From NCBI GenBank assembly GCA_035511515.1, contig DATKFG010000124.1, forward strand, positions 1-18,359: a stretch of DNA of 18,359 bases, in the 5' to 3' direction. The notes under the pieces were generated by a model that ran no database searches, had not been told where the DNA came from, and saw only the letters and a list, made by a program, of their open reading frames with translations. The position numbers and the translations under genes were made by a program. How positions within the stretch are numbered: position 1 is the first letter of the stretch; each line of letters starts with the position of its first letter. Origin of the DNA: VBCK01 sp035511515. GTDB lineage: Bacteria > Pseudomonadota > Gammaproteobacteria > Burkholderiales > Burkholderiaceae_F. This document shows, in pieces, positions 1 through 7,308 of this stretch.

Positions 1-1221
1 CCGGCCCCGTGCGAGGCGGCCTGCACGCTGAACATCCTCAGCGACCCGGTCGGAATCAAGTCGATCGAGCACGCGATCATCGACCGCGGCTGGGCCGAGG
101 GCTGGGTGAGGCCCCAGCCAGCGGCCCACAAGACCGGACGGCGCGTCGCGGTCGTCGGCAGCGGTCCCGCGGGGCTCGCCTGCGCGCAACAGCTGGCGCG
201 CGCCGGCCACGCGGTCACCGTGCTCGAGAAGAACGACCGGATCGGAGGGCTTCTGCGCTACGGCATCCCCGATTTCAAGATGGAAAAGTCGCACATCGAC
301 CGGCGCATCCAGCAAATGATCGCGGAGGGCGTCGAGTTCCGCACCGGCGCGCTGGTCGGCGGAGCGGCCGAGCCAGGCGGCGGGCTCGGCGCCGGTGTCA
401 CGTGCCTGGGCACCGAACGGATTTCGGCGGGCGAGCTGATCGAAGGCTTTGACGCCGTGGTGCTGGCCGGCGGCGCGGAAACCCCGCGCGACCTGCCGGT
501 TCCGGGCCGCACTTTGGGCGGGATTCATTTCGCGATGGACTTCCTGCCCCAGCAGAACCGGGTCGTGGCCGGCGATCCGGTCGAGGGCCAACTGACCGCG
601 GCCGGCAAGCGGGTGGTCGTGATCGGAGGCGGAGATACCGGCTCTGACTGCGTGGGCACCTCGAACCGGCAGGGTGCCACGTCGGTCACCCAGTTCGAGC
701 TGCTGCCGCAGCCGCCCGAAGTCGAGGACAAGGCGATGACCTGGCCCTACTGGCCGGTGAAACTGCGCACTTCCAGCTCTCACGAGGAGGGATGCGAGCG
801 GGACTGGTCCGTGGCGACCAAGTCGTTCCAGGACGACGGGCATGGGTACGTGAAGGCGCTGATCGCGGTTCGGGTCGAGATGCGCAGGGATGCGGGCGGA
901 AGTGTGAAATTCGTCGAGGTTGCCGGCTCGGAATTCGAGATACCGGCGCGGCTGGTGCTGCTCGCGATGGGGTTTGTATCGCCGGTGGCCTCGGTGCTGC
1001 GGGCCTTCGGCGTCGAAACCGACTCGCGCGGCAACGCCCGCGCGCTGGTCGACGACGGGCCGCGCGGGCAGCGTGCCTATGCCACCAGCGTGCCCAAGGT
1101 GTTCGCCGCGGGTGACATGCGGCGCGGCCAATCGCTGGTTGTATGGGCGATCCGGGAAGGACGCCAGTGTGCGCGAGCGGTCGATGAATACCTGATGGGC
1201 CGCAGCGAGCTGCCGCGCTAG
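1..1221 (+). CDS. gltD: Glutamate synthase [NADPH] small subunit, 5'-truncated
   Basis: This is the beta subunit of glutamate synthase, which passes electrons from NADPH through FAD and iron-sulfur clusters to GltB, where glutamine and 2-oxoglutarate become two glutamates. The frame is open from base 1. It begins inside the cysteine cluster (PAPCEAACTLNI), so I estimate that about the first 90-100 residues lie outside the window. A first nucleotide-binding motif, GSGPAG, is at bases 157-174. The second, GGGDTG in the NADPH domain, is at 625-642. The C-terminal FAD-contact region reads FAAGDMRRGQSLVVWAI. The stop is TAG at 1219-1221. The usual length is about 480-490 residues and 406 remain here. 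A GTG at 106 could be mistaken for a start, but the upstream codons encode conserved GltD sequence. gltB is presumably just upstream. Confidence 0.95.
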   Translation, partial: PAPCEAACTLNILSDPVGIKSIEHAIIDRGWAEGWVRPQPAAHKTGRRVAVVGSGPAGLACAQQLARAGHAVTVLEKNDRIGGLLRYGIPDFKMEKSHIDRRIQQMIAEGVEFRTGALVGGAAEPGGGLGAGVTCLGTERISAGELIEGFDAVVLAGGAETPRDLPVPGRTLGGIHFAMDFLPQQNRVVAGDPVEGQLTAAGKRVVVIGGGDTGSDCVGTSNRQGATSVTQFELLPQPPEVEDKAMTWPYWPVKLRTSSSHEEGCERDWSVATKSFQDDGHGYVKALIAVRVEMRRDAGGSVKFVEVAGSEFEIPARLVLLAMGFVSPVASVLRAFGVETDSRGNARALVDDGPRGQRAYATSVPKVFAAGDMRRGQSLVVWAIREGRQCARAVDEYLMGRSELPR

Positions 1222-1329
1222 ACAGCAAGAATATTCAACCGCGGCGACACGGTGCAGTGCCCGGCTCGACGGTATGCGACAATCGCGCCCGCTCTGATCA
1301 AGCCGTCGCAACCCTCGAATTCCCGCACC

Positions 1330-2136
1330 TTGGCAACCGACAACCTGGTCCAGATCGACCATTTGACATTCGGCTACGACCGCAGCCGGGTCATTCTGAG
1401 GGATGTCTCGCTGGAGTTTCCGCGCGGCAAGGTCGTCGCGATCATGGGCCTGTCCGGTTCCGGCAAGACCACGCTGTTGCGTCTGATTGGGGGCGTGATC
1501 AGGCCGCAATCCGGAAAGATCCTGTTCGACGGCGAGCCGGTCGATCCGTCCGACATCGACAAGCTGTTCGCGCTGCGCCGGCGCCTGGGGATGCTGTTCC
1601 AGTTCGGAGCGCTGTTCACCGACCTGAGCGTGTTCGAAAACGTCGCCTTTCCGCTGCGCGAGCACACCGACTTGCCCGATTCGATGATCCGCGACATCGT
1701 GCTGTTGAAATTGAACGCGGTCGGGCTGCGCGGGGCCGCGTCGCTGCGGATCTCCGAGGTGAGCGGCGGCATGGCGCGCCGGATCGCACTGGCGCGCGCG
1801 ATCGCGCTCGATCCGGAGCTGATCATGTACGACGAGCCGTTCGCGGGGCTGGATCCGATTTCGCTCGGCATCACGGCCAACCTGATCCGGCGCCTGAACG
1901 ACGCCACCGGCGCAACCTCGATCGTCGTGTCGCACGATGTGGACGAGTGCTTCCTGATCTGCGACTACCTGTATCTGATCTCCTCGGGGCGCATCGTCGG
2001 CCACGGCACCGCGGCGCAGCTGCAGGCGTCCGAGGACCCGGAGGTGCGGCAGTTCATCCGCGGCGAGCCCGACGGCCCGGTCCCGTTTCACTACCCGGCC
2101 AAGCCGATCGAGCAGGAAATGGGGCTGGCCGGATGA
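1330..2136 (+). CDS. mlaF: Phospholipid ABC transporter ATP-binding protein MlaF
   Basis: This is the cytoplasmic ATPase of the Mla complex, which powers lipid movement between inner and outer membrane together with MlaE, MlaD and MlaB. Numbering from the TTG at 1330 (MATDNLVQIDHLTFGYD), it has Walker A GLSGSGKT at 40-47, the Q-loop glutamine at 91, an MlaF-type signature VSGGM at 144-148 followed by ARR, Walker B ending in D168-E169, and the switch histidine H202. The C-terminal FIRGEPDGPVPFHYPA is typical of Burkholderiales MlaF. The frame is open back to a GTG at 1252, but those codons do not resemble the family. The TTG gives 268 residues, the usual size. No strong Shine-Dalgarno sequence is visible, so the start is the uncertain part. 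It overlaps mlaE by an ATGA. Confidence 0.93.
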   Translation: MATDNLVQIDHLTFGYDRSRVILRDVSLEFPRGKVVAIMGLSGSGKTTLLRLIGGVIRPQSGKILFDGEPVDPSDIDKLFALRRRLGMLFQFGALFTDLSVFENVAFPLREHTDLPDSMIRDIVLLKLNAVGLRGAASLRISEVSGGMARRIALARAIALDPELIMYDEPFAGLDPISLGITANLIRRLNDATGATSIVVSHDVDECFLICDYLYLISSGRIVGHGTAAQLQASEDPEVRQFIRGEPDGPVPFHYPAKPIEQEMGLAG

Positions 2137-2927
2137 ACGCGGTCGCCGACTTGCTGGCTGCGCTGGGCGCGCGCGCACTGCGGCTGCTGTGGTCGCTGGG
2201 CCACGCCTCGTTGTTCTTCTGGGAGCTGGTGCGCTTCACGCCGGCGGCGCTGCGTCGCTTCGACCTCTCGGTGGTCCAGATCTATGCGATCGGCAACCTT
2301 TCTCTGGTGATCATCATCACCTCCGGTGCGGCGGTCGGCGGCGTGCTGGGCTTGCAGGCCTACTATGCGCTGGATCGCTACGGCGCCGCCGAGCAGGTCG
2401 GGTTGCTGGTGGCGTTGTCGCTGCTGCGCGAGCTGGGGCCCGTGTTGACCGCGCTGCTGTTCGCCGGACGCGCCGGCACCTCGCTGACGGCCGAGATCGG
2501 GTTGATGAAAGCCGGCGAGCAGCTGGCCGCCATGGAGATGATGGCGGTGGATCCGCGCGGCCGGGTGCTGGCGCCGCGCTTCGTGGCCGGCATCGTGTCG
2601 GTGCCGCTGTTGAGCGCGATCTTCTCGGCGGTCGGCGTGGCCGGGGCCTACGTGATCGGGGTCAAACTGATCGGGATCGACTCGGCCGCGTTCTGGTCGC
2701 AGATGCAGGATGGGGTCGACGTTTTCAAGGATGTCGGCAACGGCATGGTCAAGACCGTTGTGTTCGGGGTGGCGACGACCTTCGTCGCGCTGTACACGGG
2801 CTACGAATCGGACGCCACGCCCGAGGGCGTGGCGCAGGCGACCACGCGCACGGTCGTGATCTCGTCGGTGGCCGTGCTGGTCCTGGATTTCTTGTTGACC
2901 TCGCTGATGTTCAGCACCAGGCCCTAG
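2133..2927 (+). CDS. mlaE: Phospholipid ABC transporter permease MlaE
   Basis: This is the integral inner-membrane permease (MlaE/YrbE family) that dimerises and carries the MlaD hexamer and MlaF2B2 on its two faces. It has 264 residues, as expected. An N-terminal amphipathic stretch is followed by hydrophobic segments. The family hallmark RELGPVLTALLFAGRAGTSL is near residues 96-115, followed by AEIGLMKAGEQLAAMEMM and a downstream GYESDATPEGV segment. The ATG at 2133 overlaps the mlaF stop (ATGA), implying coupled translation and equal amounts of the two subunits. There are 21 bases to mlaD. The identification is secure from the conserved central motif and the neighbours. Confidence 0.95.
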   Translation: MNAVADLLAALGARALRLLWSLGHASLFFWELVRFTPAALRRFDLSVVQIYAIGNLSLVIIITSGAAVGGVLGLQAYYALDRYGAAEQVGLLVALSLLRELGPVLTALLFAGRAGTSLTAEIGLMKAGEQLAAMEMMAVDPRGRVLAPRFVAGIVSVPLLSAIFSAVGVAGAYVIGVKLIGIDSAAFWSQMQDGVDVFKDVGNGMVKTVVFGVATTFVALYTGYESDATPEGVAQATTRTVVISSVAVLVLDFLLTSLMFSTRP

Positions 2928-2948
2928 AACCAAGGCAGGGAGCAACGG

Positions 2949-3431
2949 ATGGATAAAAGAAACTTGGATATCCTGGTGGGCCTGTTCGTGGTGATGGGCG
3001 CGCTGGCGGTCGCCTTCCTGGCGTTGAAGGCGGCCAACCTGGCGAGCCTGTCGTTCGATTCCACCTATAGGGTGACGGCGCGGTTCGACAACGTGGGCGG
3101 GTTGAAGATCCGCGCGCCAGTCAAGAGCGCCGGGGTGACGGTCGGACGGATCGCCTCGATCACATTTGACGACAAGAATTTCCAGGGAGTCGCGACGCTG
3201 GAGATCGACCGCCACTACAAGTTCCCGGCCGATACTTCCGCCAAGATCCTGACCACCGGCCTGCTGGGCGACCAGTATGTGGCCCTGGAGCCGGGCGCTG
3301 ACGACAAGGACTTGCAACCGTACGATTCGATCAAGATCACCCAGTCCGCCGTGGTGCTGGAAAACCTGATCGGCCAGCTGCTCTACAGCAAGGCGGCCGA
3401 GGGCGGCAAGAGGAAGGAAGGGGGAAAGTGA
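2949..3431 (+). CDS. mlaD: MCE-domain lipid-binding protein MlaD
   Basis: This is the periplasmic lipid-binding subunit, which forms a homohexameric ring on MlaE and exchanges phospholipid with MlaC. It has 160 residues. One N-terminal membrane anchor is visible (LDILVGLFVVMGALAVAFLA, about residues 6-25). The MCE domain runs from about residue 38 to 118: YRVTARFDNVGGLKIRAPVK, then GVTVGRIASITFD, then KILTTGLLGDQYVALEPG. A C-terminal helix (AVVLENLIGQLLYSK) would line the central pore. The last residues are Lys/Gly-rich (KRKEGGK). The short form is usual for beta- and gammaproteobacteria. GGGAG at 2938-2942 is a reasonable ribosome site. The stop overlaps the mlaA GTG start. Confidence 0.95.
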   Translation: MDKRNLDILVGLFVVMGALAVAFLALKAANLASLSFDSTYRVTARFDNVGGLKIRAPVKSAGVTVGRIASITFDDKNFQGVATLEIDRHYKFPADTSAKILTTGLLGDQYVALEPGADDKDLQPYDSIKITQSAVVLENLIGQLLYSKAAEGGKRKEGGK

Positions 3432-4231
3432 GCCATCCATTCAATCGACCGCGCCTGCGGATCGCGTGCTTCGGGGCAGCGCTGCTGCTGGCGGGGTGCG
3501 CCACTATCCCGCCCGACGCCGGCAAGAACCCGCGCGACCCGCTGGAGCGCTTCAATCGAGAGGTGTTCTCGTTCAACGACCACTTGGACCGCTACTTCCT
3601 GAAGCCGGTGGCCAAGGGTTATGTCTGGGTGGTGCCGCGCGTAGTTCGGCAGTGCATCAACAACGGGTTTGCGAATCTTGGCGAGGTTCGCAACGCGGTC
3701 AACGACATCCTTCAGGCCAAGCCGAAGGGCGCTGCCACCGATACCGGACGGCTCGCGATCAATTCGACGCTCGGATTGCTCGGATGTTTCGACGTGGCCA
3801 ATACGATGGGCCTGGATCGGCGTCACGAGGACTTCGGACTGACGCTGGCCCGCTGGGGGGTCGGCACCGGACCCTACCTGGTGCTGCCGGTGCTGGGGTC
3901 GAGCGACGCACGCGACGCGGTCGGCCTGGTGCCGGATTCATACGCGAATCCGATCACCTACGTGAAGCCGATACCTGCCCGCTACGGGTTGTACGGAATG
4001 TATCTGATCGACACCCGCGCCGAGCTGCTCGATGCCACCGACCTGATCGACCAGGCGGCGCTGGACCGCTACCAGTTCACCCGCGATGCCTACTTCCAGC
4101 GGCGCACCAGCCTGCAGTACGAAGGCAATCCGCCCCTGCTCCCCGAGGACGACGACGGCGCGGATTCCGGTCCTGGCCCGGACGCCACCAAGACCAGGCC
4201 CGTTCAACCGTCGCCCGACAATCGGCGCTAA
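3428..4231 (+). CDS. mlaA: Outer-membrane lipoprotein MlaA (VacJ)
   Basis: MlaA sits in the inner leaflet of the outer membrane, usually with a porin, and extracts mislocalised phospholipid for delivery to MlaC. It has 267 residues. A lipoprotein signal peptide ends in the lipobox LLAGC, with the acylated cysteine at residue 24. The mature protein starts soon after with DPLERFNREVFSFNDHLDRY and has the family segments GRLAINSTLGLLGCFDVA and HEDFGLTLARWGVGTGPYLV. The tail after about residue 235 is acidic and proline-rich and probably disordered. The GTG at 3428 overlaps the mlaD stop (GTGA) and is preceded by a purine-rich Shine-Dalgarno region (AAGGAAGGGGG). In E. coli mlaA is unlinked to mlaFEDCB; here it lies inside the operon. 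Confidence 0.95.
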   Translation: MSHPFNRPRLRIACFGAALLLAGCATIPPDAGKNPRDPLERFNREVFSFNDHLDRYFLKPVAKGYVWVVPRVVRQCINNGFANLGEVRNAVNDILQAKPKGAATDTGRLAINSTLGLLGCFDVANTMGLDRRHEDFGLTLARWGVGTGPYLVLPVLGSSDARDAVGLVPDSYANPITYVKPIPARYGLYGMYLIDTRAELLDATDLIDQAALDRYQFTRDAYFQRRTSLQYEGNPPLLPEDDDGADSGPGPDATKTRPVQPSPDNRR

Positions 4232-4267
4232 AGTGTAGGAATCGAGGCCGGGGCCGCGGAGAGTTTG

Positions 4268-4939
4268 ATGATGATGAATTCCAGCCAAGCATTGCGCCGC
4301 GCCATCCTGTTTGGTGCGCTGTCGGCCGCGGCGATCGTCGCGGTTCACCCGGCGCGGGCGGCCGATGCCGCCTCGCCCGCCGAGATGGCGCCCGACGCGC
4401 TGGTCGAATCGGTTTCGACCGAGGTGCTCGACGCCATCAAAGCGGACCCGAGGCTGCGCAACGGCGACTTCGAGCGCTTGCAGCAGCTGATCGACGACAA
4501 GGTCGCCCCGCATGTCAACTTCGAGAAAATGACGCGGCTTTCGGTCGGACCCGGGTGGCGACAGGCCACGCCCGAGCAGCGCCAGGAGTTGATCCGTGAA
4601 TTTCGCACGTATGTGATCCGCACCTACAGCGGCGCGCTGTCGAAAGTGACGGATCACAAGGTCAAGATGCGGCCGTCGCGCTCTCAGCCCGGCGACACCG
4701 ACGTGATCGTTCGCACGCTGGTGGCTCCGTCGAACGGTGATCCGATACAGCTGGACTATCGGCTCGAGAAAACCGCCAACGGCTGGACGATCTACGACGT
4801 GACGATCCTGGGCGTGTCGCTGGTGGAAACCTTCAGGAACTCCTTTGCCAGCGTGGTCAATCAAAGCGGAGTCGATGGCCTGATCAAGGCACTGGCCGAG
4901 CGCAACCGGAAGCTGGCGGCCCAGTCGGGCAAGTCGTGA
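4268..4939 (+). CDS. mlaC: Periplasmic phospholipid-binding protein MlaC
   Basis: This is the soluble periplasmic shuttle (Tol_Tol_Ttg2 family) that carries phospholipid between MlaA and the MlaFEDB complex. Numbered from the ATG at 4268 it has 223 residues. The signal peptide has a basic start (residues 8-12, ALRRA), a hydrophobic core, and a likely cleavage after HPARA at residue 31. The mature part has the family segments DDKVAPHVNFEKMTRLSVG, WRQATPEQRQELIREFR and WTIYDVTILGVSLVETFR. Three ATG codons follow each other (4268, 4271, 4274), preceded by a TTG at 4265. GGAGAG at 4258-4263 sits best for 4268 or 4271. The stop overlaps the mlaB GTG start. Confidence 0.94.
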   Translation: MMMNSSQALRRAILFGALSAAAIVAVHPARAADAASPAEMAPDALVESVSTEVLDAIKADPRLRNGDFERLQQLIDDKVAPHVNFEKMTRLSVGPGWRQATPEQRQELIREFRTYVIRTYSGALSKVTDHKVKMRPSRSQPGDTDVIVRTLVAPSNGDPIQLDYRLEKTANGWTIYDVTILGVSLVETFRNSFASVVNQSGVDGLIKALAERNRKLAAQSGKS

Positions 4940-5199
4940 AAATCGAAACGGACCGGATCGTCAATACGAACGCCGCCTCGCTGCTGCAGCTGGGCGAAGC
5001 CGCGATACACAGCGGCGATGTGGAGTTCGACCTGTCGGACGTCAAGCGCCTCGATTCGTCGGCGGTGGCGCTGGTGCTGGCCTGGGACCGCGCCGTTCGG
5101 GCCCGCGGAGGCAGCCTGAAGTTGAAGGGTATTCCGGACAGCCTGCGCAGCCTGGCCAAGCTGTATGGTGTTGATTCACTGATACCGATGGCAGGCTAG
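4936..5199 (+). CDS. mlaB: STAS-domain protein MlaB
   Basis: This is the small cytoplasmic STAS-domain partner that binds MlaF and supports its assembly and activity. It has 87 residues, a single domain. The conserved STAS core is visible as VEFDLSDVKRLDSSAVALVLAW, where DSSAVAL corresponds to the loop equivalent to the phosphorylation loop of anti-sigma antagonists. The GTG at 4936 overlaps the mlaC stop (GTGA), and no independent Shine-Dalgarno sequence is obvious, so translation is probably coupled. This gene closes the mla block. The TAG stop at 5197-5199 is followed by 56 bases before the next start. Confidence 0.9.
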   Translation: MKIETDRIVNTNAASLLQLGEAAIHSGDVEFDLSDVKRLDSSAVALVLAWDRAVRARGGSLKLKGIPDSLRSLAKLYGVDSLIPMAG

Positions 5200-5255
5200 G
5201 ATTGCGCCCGGGTGGGCGCACCCCAAGCTGCGTCCAGCCGGTTGCCGCCCCACCG

Positions 5256-6173
5256 ATGTCCATTTCCGCAATCGAGGCCCGCGATGTGGTCAAGCGCTAC
5301 CCGCGCGTGACCGCGCTCGACCGCGTCAGCCTGCGGATCGAGCCGGGCGAGTTCTTCGGGCTGCTCGGACCCAACGGCGCCGGCAAGACGACGCTGATCT
5401 CGATCATTGCGGGGCTGGCGCGGGCCAGCTCCGGCCGCATCACCGTGATGGGCCACGACGTCGTGAGCGAGTACCGGATGGCACGGCGCTGCCTGGGCGT
5501 GGTCCCGCAGGAGCTCGTGTTCGATCCGTTCTTCACGGTGCGCGAGACCTTGCGGATCCAGTCGGGCTATTTCGGCCTGCGGCACAACGACGACTGGATC
5601 GACGAGGTGATCGCCAACCTGGACCTGGGTGCCAAGGCCGACGCCAACATGCGCTCGCTGTCGGGCGGCATGAAGCGCCGCGTGCTGGTTGCGCAGGCAC
5701 TGGTGCATCGCCCGCCGGTGATCGTGCTGGACGAGCCCACGGCCGGCGTGGATGTCGAGCTGCGCCAGGGACTGTGGCACTTCATTCGGCGCCTGAACAA
5801 GGATGGCCACACCATCGTTCTGACCACGCACTACCTGGAGGAAGCGCAGCACATGTGCGAGCGCATCGCGATGCTGAAGGCCGGGCGGATCGTCGCCATG
5901 GAGCCCACGCGCGAGCTGCTGGCGCGCGTGTCCGGCGTGAAAATGGCGCTGCAGCTGCGCGGCCCGCTGCCGCCGGCGCTCGCACCGCAACTGGTCGAAC
6001 ACGACGGCGACCGCTACGTGCTGAAGGTTGCGCAGCCGGCCGACGTTGAGTCGGTGCTGGCCGCCTGCCGCAGCGCCGGCTGCCAGATCGACGACATCGA
6101 GGTCGGCCACGCGGACCTGGAAGAGGTGTTCCTGCAGGTGATGTCCGACCCGGGCCAGAAAAGGGCCGCATGA
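5256..6173 (+). CDS. ABC-2 type transporter ATP-binding protein (YadG-like)
   Basis: This is the ATPase half of a two-gene ABC exporter; the substrate is unknown. It has 305 residues from the ATG at 5256. Walker A GPNGAGKT is at 38-45, the Q-loop glutamine at 85, the signature LSGGM at 135-139 followed by KRR, Walker B VIVLDEP at 155-161, and the switch histidine H192. The stretch after about residue 220 is the C-terminal extension usual in the CcmA/DrrA/YadG group, ending in DLEEVFLQVM. The frame stays open to 5202, but the added residues are unlike the family. No strong Shine-Dalgarno sequence precedes the ATG. It overlaps the permease gene by an ATGA. The pair sits between mlaB and ibaG, which are adjacent in E. 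coli. Confidence 0.9.
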   Translation: MSISAIEARDVVKRYPRVTALDRVSLRIEPGEFFGLLGPNGAGKTTLISIIAGLARASSGRITVMGHDVVSEYRMARRCLGVVPQELVFDPFFTVRETLRIQSGYFGLRHNDDWIDEVIANLDLGAKADANMRSLSGGMKRRVLVAQALVHRPPVIVLDEPTAGVDVELRQGLWHFIRRLNKDGHTIVLTTHYLEEAQHMCERIAMLKAGRIVAMEPTRELLARVSGVKMALQLRGPLPPALAPQLVEHDGDRYVLKVAQPADVESVLAACRSAGCQIDDIEVGHADLEEVFLQVMSDPGQKRAA

Positions 6174-7006
6174 ACCGGATCGAGCACGGCGCGCTCGCCC
6201 CGTCCTCCGCGCTCGGCGCCCTGCCGGCGCGGACCGACCCGGTCAGCTCGCTGGCGGGTTTTCGCACGCTGCTGTACAAGGAGATGCTGCGCTTCTGGAA
6301 GGTCTCGTTCCAGACGATCGCAGCCCCGGTGCTGACGGCCGTGCTGTACCTTCTTGTGTTCGGCCACGTGCTGGGCCAGCGGGTCGAGGCGTTCGCCGGA
6401 GTGCCGTACACCGCGTTCCTGGTGCCCGGGCTGGTGATGATGTCGCTGCTGCAGAATGCATTCGCCAATTCGTCTTCATCGCTGATCCAGTCCAAGCTGA
6501 TGGGCAACCTGGTGTTCGTGCTGCTGCCGCCGCTGTCGCATCTGGAGTTTTTCGCCGCCTACGCGCTGTCGTCGGTTCTGCGCGGGCTGCTGGTGGGACT
6601 GGGCGTGTTTGCCGTGACCGCGTGCATCGCGCTGCCGCCGGTGCACGCGCCGGTCTGGATCGTGGTGTTCGGAATGCTCGGCGCGGCCCTGCTCGGCGTG
6701 CTGGGGATCATCGCCGGAATCGTGTCCGACAAGTTCGATCAGCTGGCCACGTTCCAGAATTTCATCATCATGCCGGCCACGTTCCTGTCGGGCGTGTTCT
6801 ACTCGGTGCACGGCCTGACGCCGTTCTGGCAGGGGCTGTCGCGTCTGAATCCCTTCTTCTACATGATCGACGGCTTCCGCTACGGCTTTTTCGCGCAATC
6901 CGACGTGGATCCCTGGGTGAGCCTGACCGTGGTGTCCGTCTCGCTGGCCCTGGCGGCGGCCGTCACGATCCGGATGCTGGCGATCGGCTACAAGCTGCGC
7001 GGATGA
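6170..7006 (+). CDS. ABC-2 type transporter permease (YadH-like)
   Basis: This is the membrane half of the exporter encoded with the preceding ATPase. It has 278 residues. A polar, Ala/Pro-rich N-terminus of about 25 residues precedes GFRTLLYKEMLRFWKVSFQT, the typical entry into the first membrane segment. About six hydrophobic segments follow, including the ABC-2 hallmark region NFIIMPATFLSGVFYSVHGL and then LSRLNPFFYMIDGFRYGFF. These resemble YadH and NodJ-type permeases. The ATG at 6170 overlaps the ATPase stop. The substrate cannot be read from sequence. Its position inside an envelope-biogenesis cluster (mla, murA) makes an envelope component a reasonable but unproven guess. Confidence 0.9.
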   Translation: MNRIEHGALAPSSALGALPARTDPVSSLAGFRTLLYKEMLRFWKVSFQTIAAPVLTAVLYLLVFGHVLGQRVEAFAGVPYTAFLVPGLVMMSLLQNAFANSSSSLIQSKLMGNLVFVLLPPLSHLEFFAAYALSSVLRGLLVGLGVFAVTACIALPPVHAPVWIVVFGMLGAALLGVLGIIAGIVSDKFDQLATFQNFIIMPATFLSGVFYSVHGLTPFWQGLSRLNPFFYMIDGFRYGFFAQSDVDPWVSLTVVSVSLALAAAVTIRMLAIGYKLRG

Positions 7007-7034
7007 ACCGTTGATGTCCGGGACGAGCTCGACG

Positions 7035-7298
7035 ATGCAGGCCGATCTGCCGACCCCGCAGGAGCTGCAGCACTTGATCGCAGCGGGGCTTGACTGTGAA
7101 TGGCTGAAGGTCGACGGCGACGGCCAGCACTTCGAGGCATTCATCGTGAGCCCGGCGTTCGAAGGCAAATCCAGGATCGAGCGCCATCGGCTGGTGTACG
7201 CGGCGCTGGGCGATCGCATGCGCGTTCGCGTGCACGCGCTGTCGATGAAGACGCTTACCCCCGAGGAACACCGGCGGGTCGGTCCAACCGGTCCCTGA
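7035..7298 (+). CDS. ibaG: BolA/IbaG family protein
   Basis: This is a small BolA-family protein. IbaG/BolA proteins partner monothiol glutaredoxins in iron-sulfur cluster handling. It has 87 residues from the ATG at 7035. The BolA core is visible as CEWLKVDGDGQHFEAFIVS, FEGKSRIERHRLVYAALGD and HALSMKTLTPEE. The order mlaB-ibaG-murA of E. coli is kept here apart from the inserted exporter pair, which supports the ibaG assignment over bolA proper. Other starts in frame are the ATG at 7014 and TTG at 7011. The shorter form aligns better with the family's usual N-terminus, but neither has a strong Shine-Dalgarno sequence. There are 10 bases to murA. Confidence 0.88.
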   Translation: MQADLPTPQELQHLIAAGLDCEWLKVDGDGQHFEAFIVSPAFEGKSRIERHRLVYAALGDRMRVRVHALSMKTLTPEEHRRVGPTGP

Positions 7299-7308
7299 GT
7301 CCTTCCAG

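Noticed and set aside
1255..1283. GACAAT (1278-1283) as the mlaF promoter -10
   Set aside because: A hexamer that is close to consensus exists, but no acceptable -35 element is found at the right spacing, so I did not list it.
2091..3440. Long minus-strand frame (449 codons) opposite mlaE and mlaD
   Set aside because: It mirrors two well-conserved genes. Its translation is rich in His, Arg and Gln, typical of antisense frames in GC-rich DNA, and has no recognisable domain.
3938..4864. Minus-strand frame of 308 codons opposite mlaA and mlaC
   Set aside because: It overlaps two genes with clear family motifs, and its translation has antisense-like composition.
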